DNA of 64,000 bases, taken from assembly GCA_002840435.1 (NCBI GenBank), contig PHAT01000005.1, positions 876,611 to 940,610 on the forward strand, in the 5' to 3' direction. The DNA is from Deltaproteobacteria bacterium HGW-Deltaproteobacteria-6 (GTDB taxonomy: Bacteria > Desulfobacterota > Syntrophia > Syntrophales > Smithellaceae). The notes under the pieces were generated by a model. That model was given only the letters and a program-made list of their open reading frames with translations. It was not told where the DNA came from and ran no database searches. Both the position numbers and the translations under genes were made by a program. Shown in pieces: positions 63,761 to 64,000 of the stretch. How positions within the stretch are numbered: position 1 is the stretch's first letter; each line of letters opens with the position of its first letter.

Positions 63761-64000
63761 ATGCAAAGCGGCGTAATATCGGCTGGTAAAGCCTCCGGAA
63801 AAAAAGATGACCAGGTCACGATTGTGGAAGTATCGCCGCGGGACGGTCTGCCCGAGGTCTGCCGCAGTCTGGCTACGGAAGATAAAATAAAGTTTATCAA
63901 TAAACTGTCGGATACCGGCCTGAAAAAAATAGAGTGCGCCTCTTTTACGCATCCCCGTCTTCTGCCCGCGGGCTATGACGCTGAAAAACTGATTGAAGGC
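63761..64000 (+). CDS. HMG-CoA-lyase-family protein, 5' part only
   Basis: The first 80 codons are visible before the right edge. VEVSPRDGLPEV (residues about 24-35) is the metal/substrate-binding start of the HMGL-like TIM barrel, and IECASFTHPR follows the family pattern. Members cleave hydroxymethylglutaryl-CoA or related acyl-CoA. AGGGA lies upstream of the ATG at 63761. The missing C-terminus prevents separating HMG-CoA lyase from its relatives. Confidence 0.85.
   Translation, partial: MQSGVISAGKASGKKDDQVTIVEVSPRDGLPEVCRSLATEDKIKFINKLSDTGLKKIECASFTHPRLLPAGYDAEKLIEG

Overview
The window is a chromosomal segment of a Gram-negative, anaerobic, fatty- or aromatic-acid-degrading bacterium. 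The best match by gene content is a syntrophic Desulfobacterota (Syntrophus/Smithella-like). Supporting this are a glutaconyl-CoA decarboxylase carboxyltransferase next to a glutaryl-CoA dehydrogenase and a thiolase, three 4-hydroxybutyryl-CoA dehydratase-type genes, an ADP-forming acyl-CoA synthetase, the DapL aminotransferase route to diaminopimelate, and outer-membrane machinery (two-partner secretion, a LolA-like protein, a beta-barrel protein). The assignment is inference from gene content, not from a marker tree. I see no rRNA, CRISPR array, transposase, integrase or phage gene.

Layout. 1-2.9 kb (minus): a caspase-fold lipoprotein (cut by the left edge) and a DUF4384-type partner. 3.1-8.2 kb (minus): an envelope block with AmgK-like kinase, MurU-like nucleotidyltransferase, AmpG-like permease, a small lipoprotein and a SpoIID/LytB-domain protein. 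8.4-15.2 kb (plus): MinD-like ATPase plus J-domain/HTH protein, metallo-hydrolase, pyruvate-kinase C-domain protein, dapF-dapL, and a YchF-like GTPase. 15.5-21.4 kb (plus): ABC ATPase, FtsX-type permease, LolA-like protein, beta-barrel protein, then a LytS/LytTR two-component pair. 21.7-26.4 kb (minus): two tRNA-Ser genes beside serS, murJ, a DUF167 protein, yggT and a hydrolase. 26.5-31.6 kb (plus): proC, a carboxylesterase lipoprotein, an SDR, a thioredoxin-like protein, and an enoyl-CoA hydratase ORF carrying an extra cysteine-rich N-terminal domain.

33-46 kb is an acyl-CoA catabolic island with three TetR regulators. It holds two damaged tandem copies and one intact copy of a 4-hydroxybutyryl-CoA dehydratase-like gene, an SDR, an old-yellow-enzyme/dienoyl-CoA-reductase-type flavoprotein, an epoxide-hydrolase-like enzyme and a two-gene ADP-forming acyl-CoA synthetase. 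47-56 kb is a surface region: DUF6868 membrane protein, a tandem AbfB beta-trefoil protein, a K+-channel-like protein with a degenerate filter, a frameshifted lipoprotein, and a TpsB/TpsA pair. 56-64 kb holds a WalJ-like hydrolase, the gcdA / glutaryl-CoA dehydrogenase / thiolase set (minus), NAD-malic enzyme (minus) and the start of an HMG-CoA-lyase-family gene (plus).

Several genes carry indels or deletions (32.3-32.7, 33.9-35.2, 35.3-36.5 and 49.8-50.1 kb). Some may be assembly errors, so reads should be inspected before calling them pseudogenes. No single locus is clearly a new defence or mobile system. The most unusual items are the dehydratase paralogues with a shared deletion breakpoint, the cysteine-rich-domain/hydratase fusion, and the ABC/LolA-like/barrel/LytTR envelope locus.
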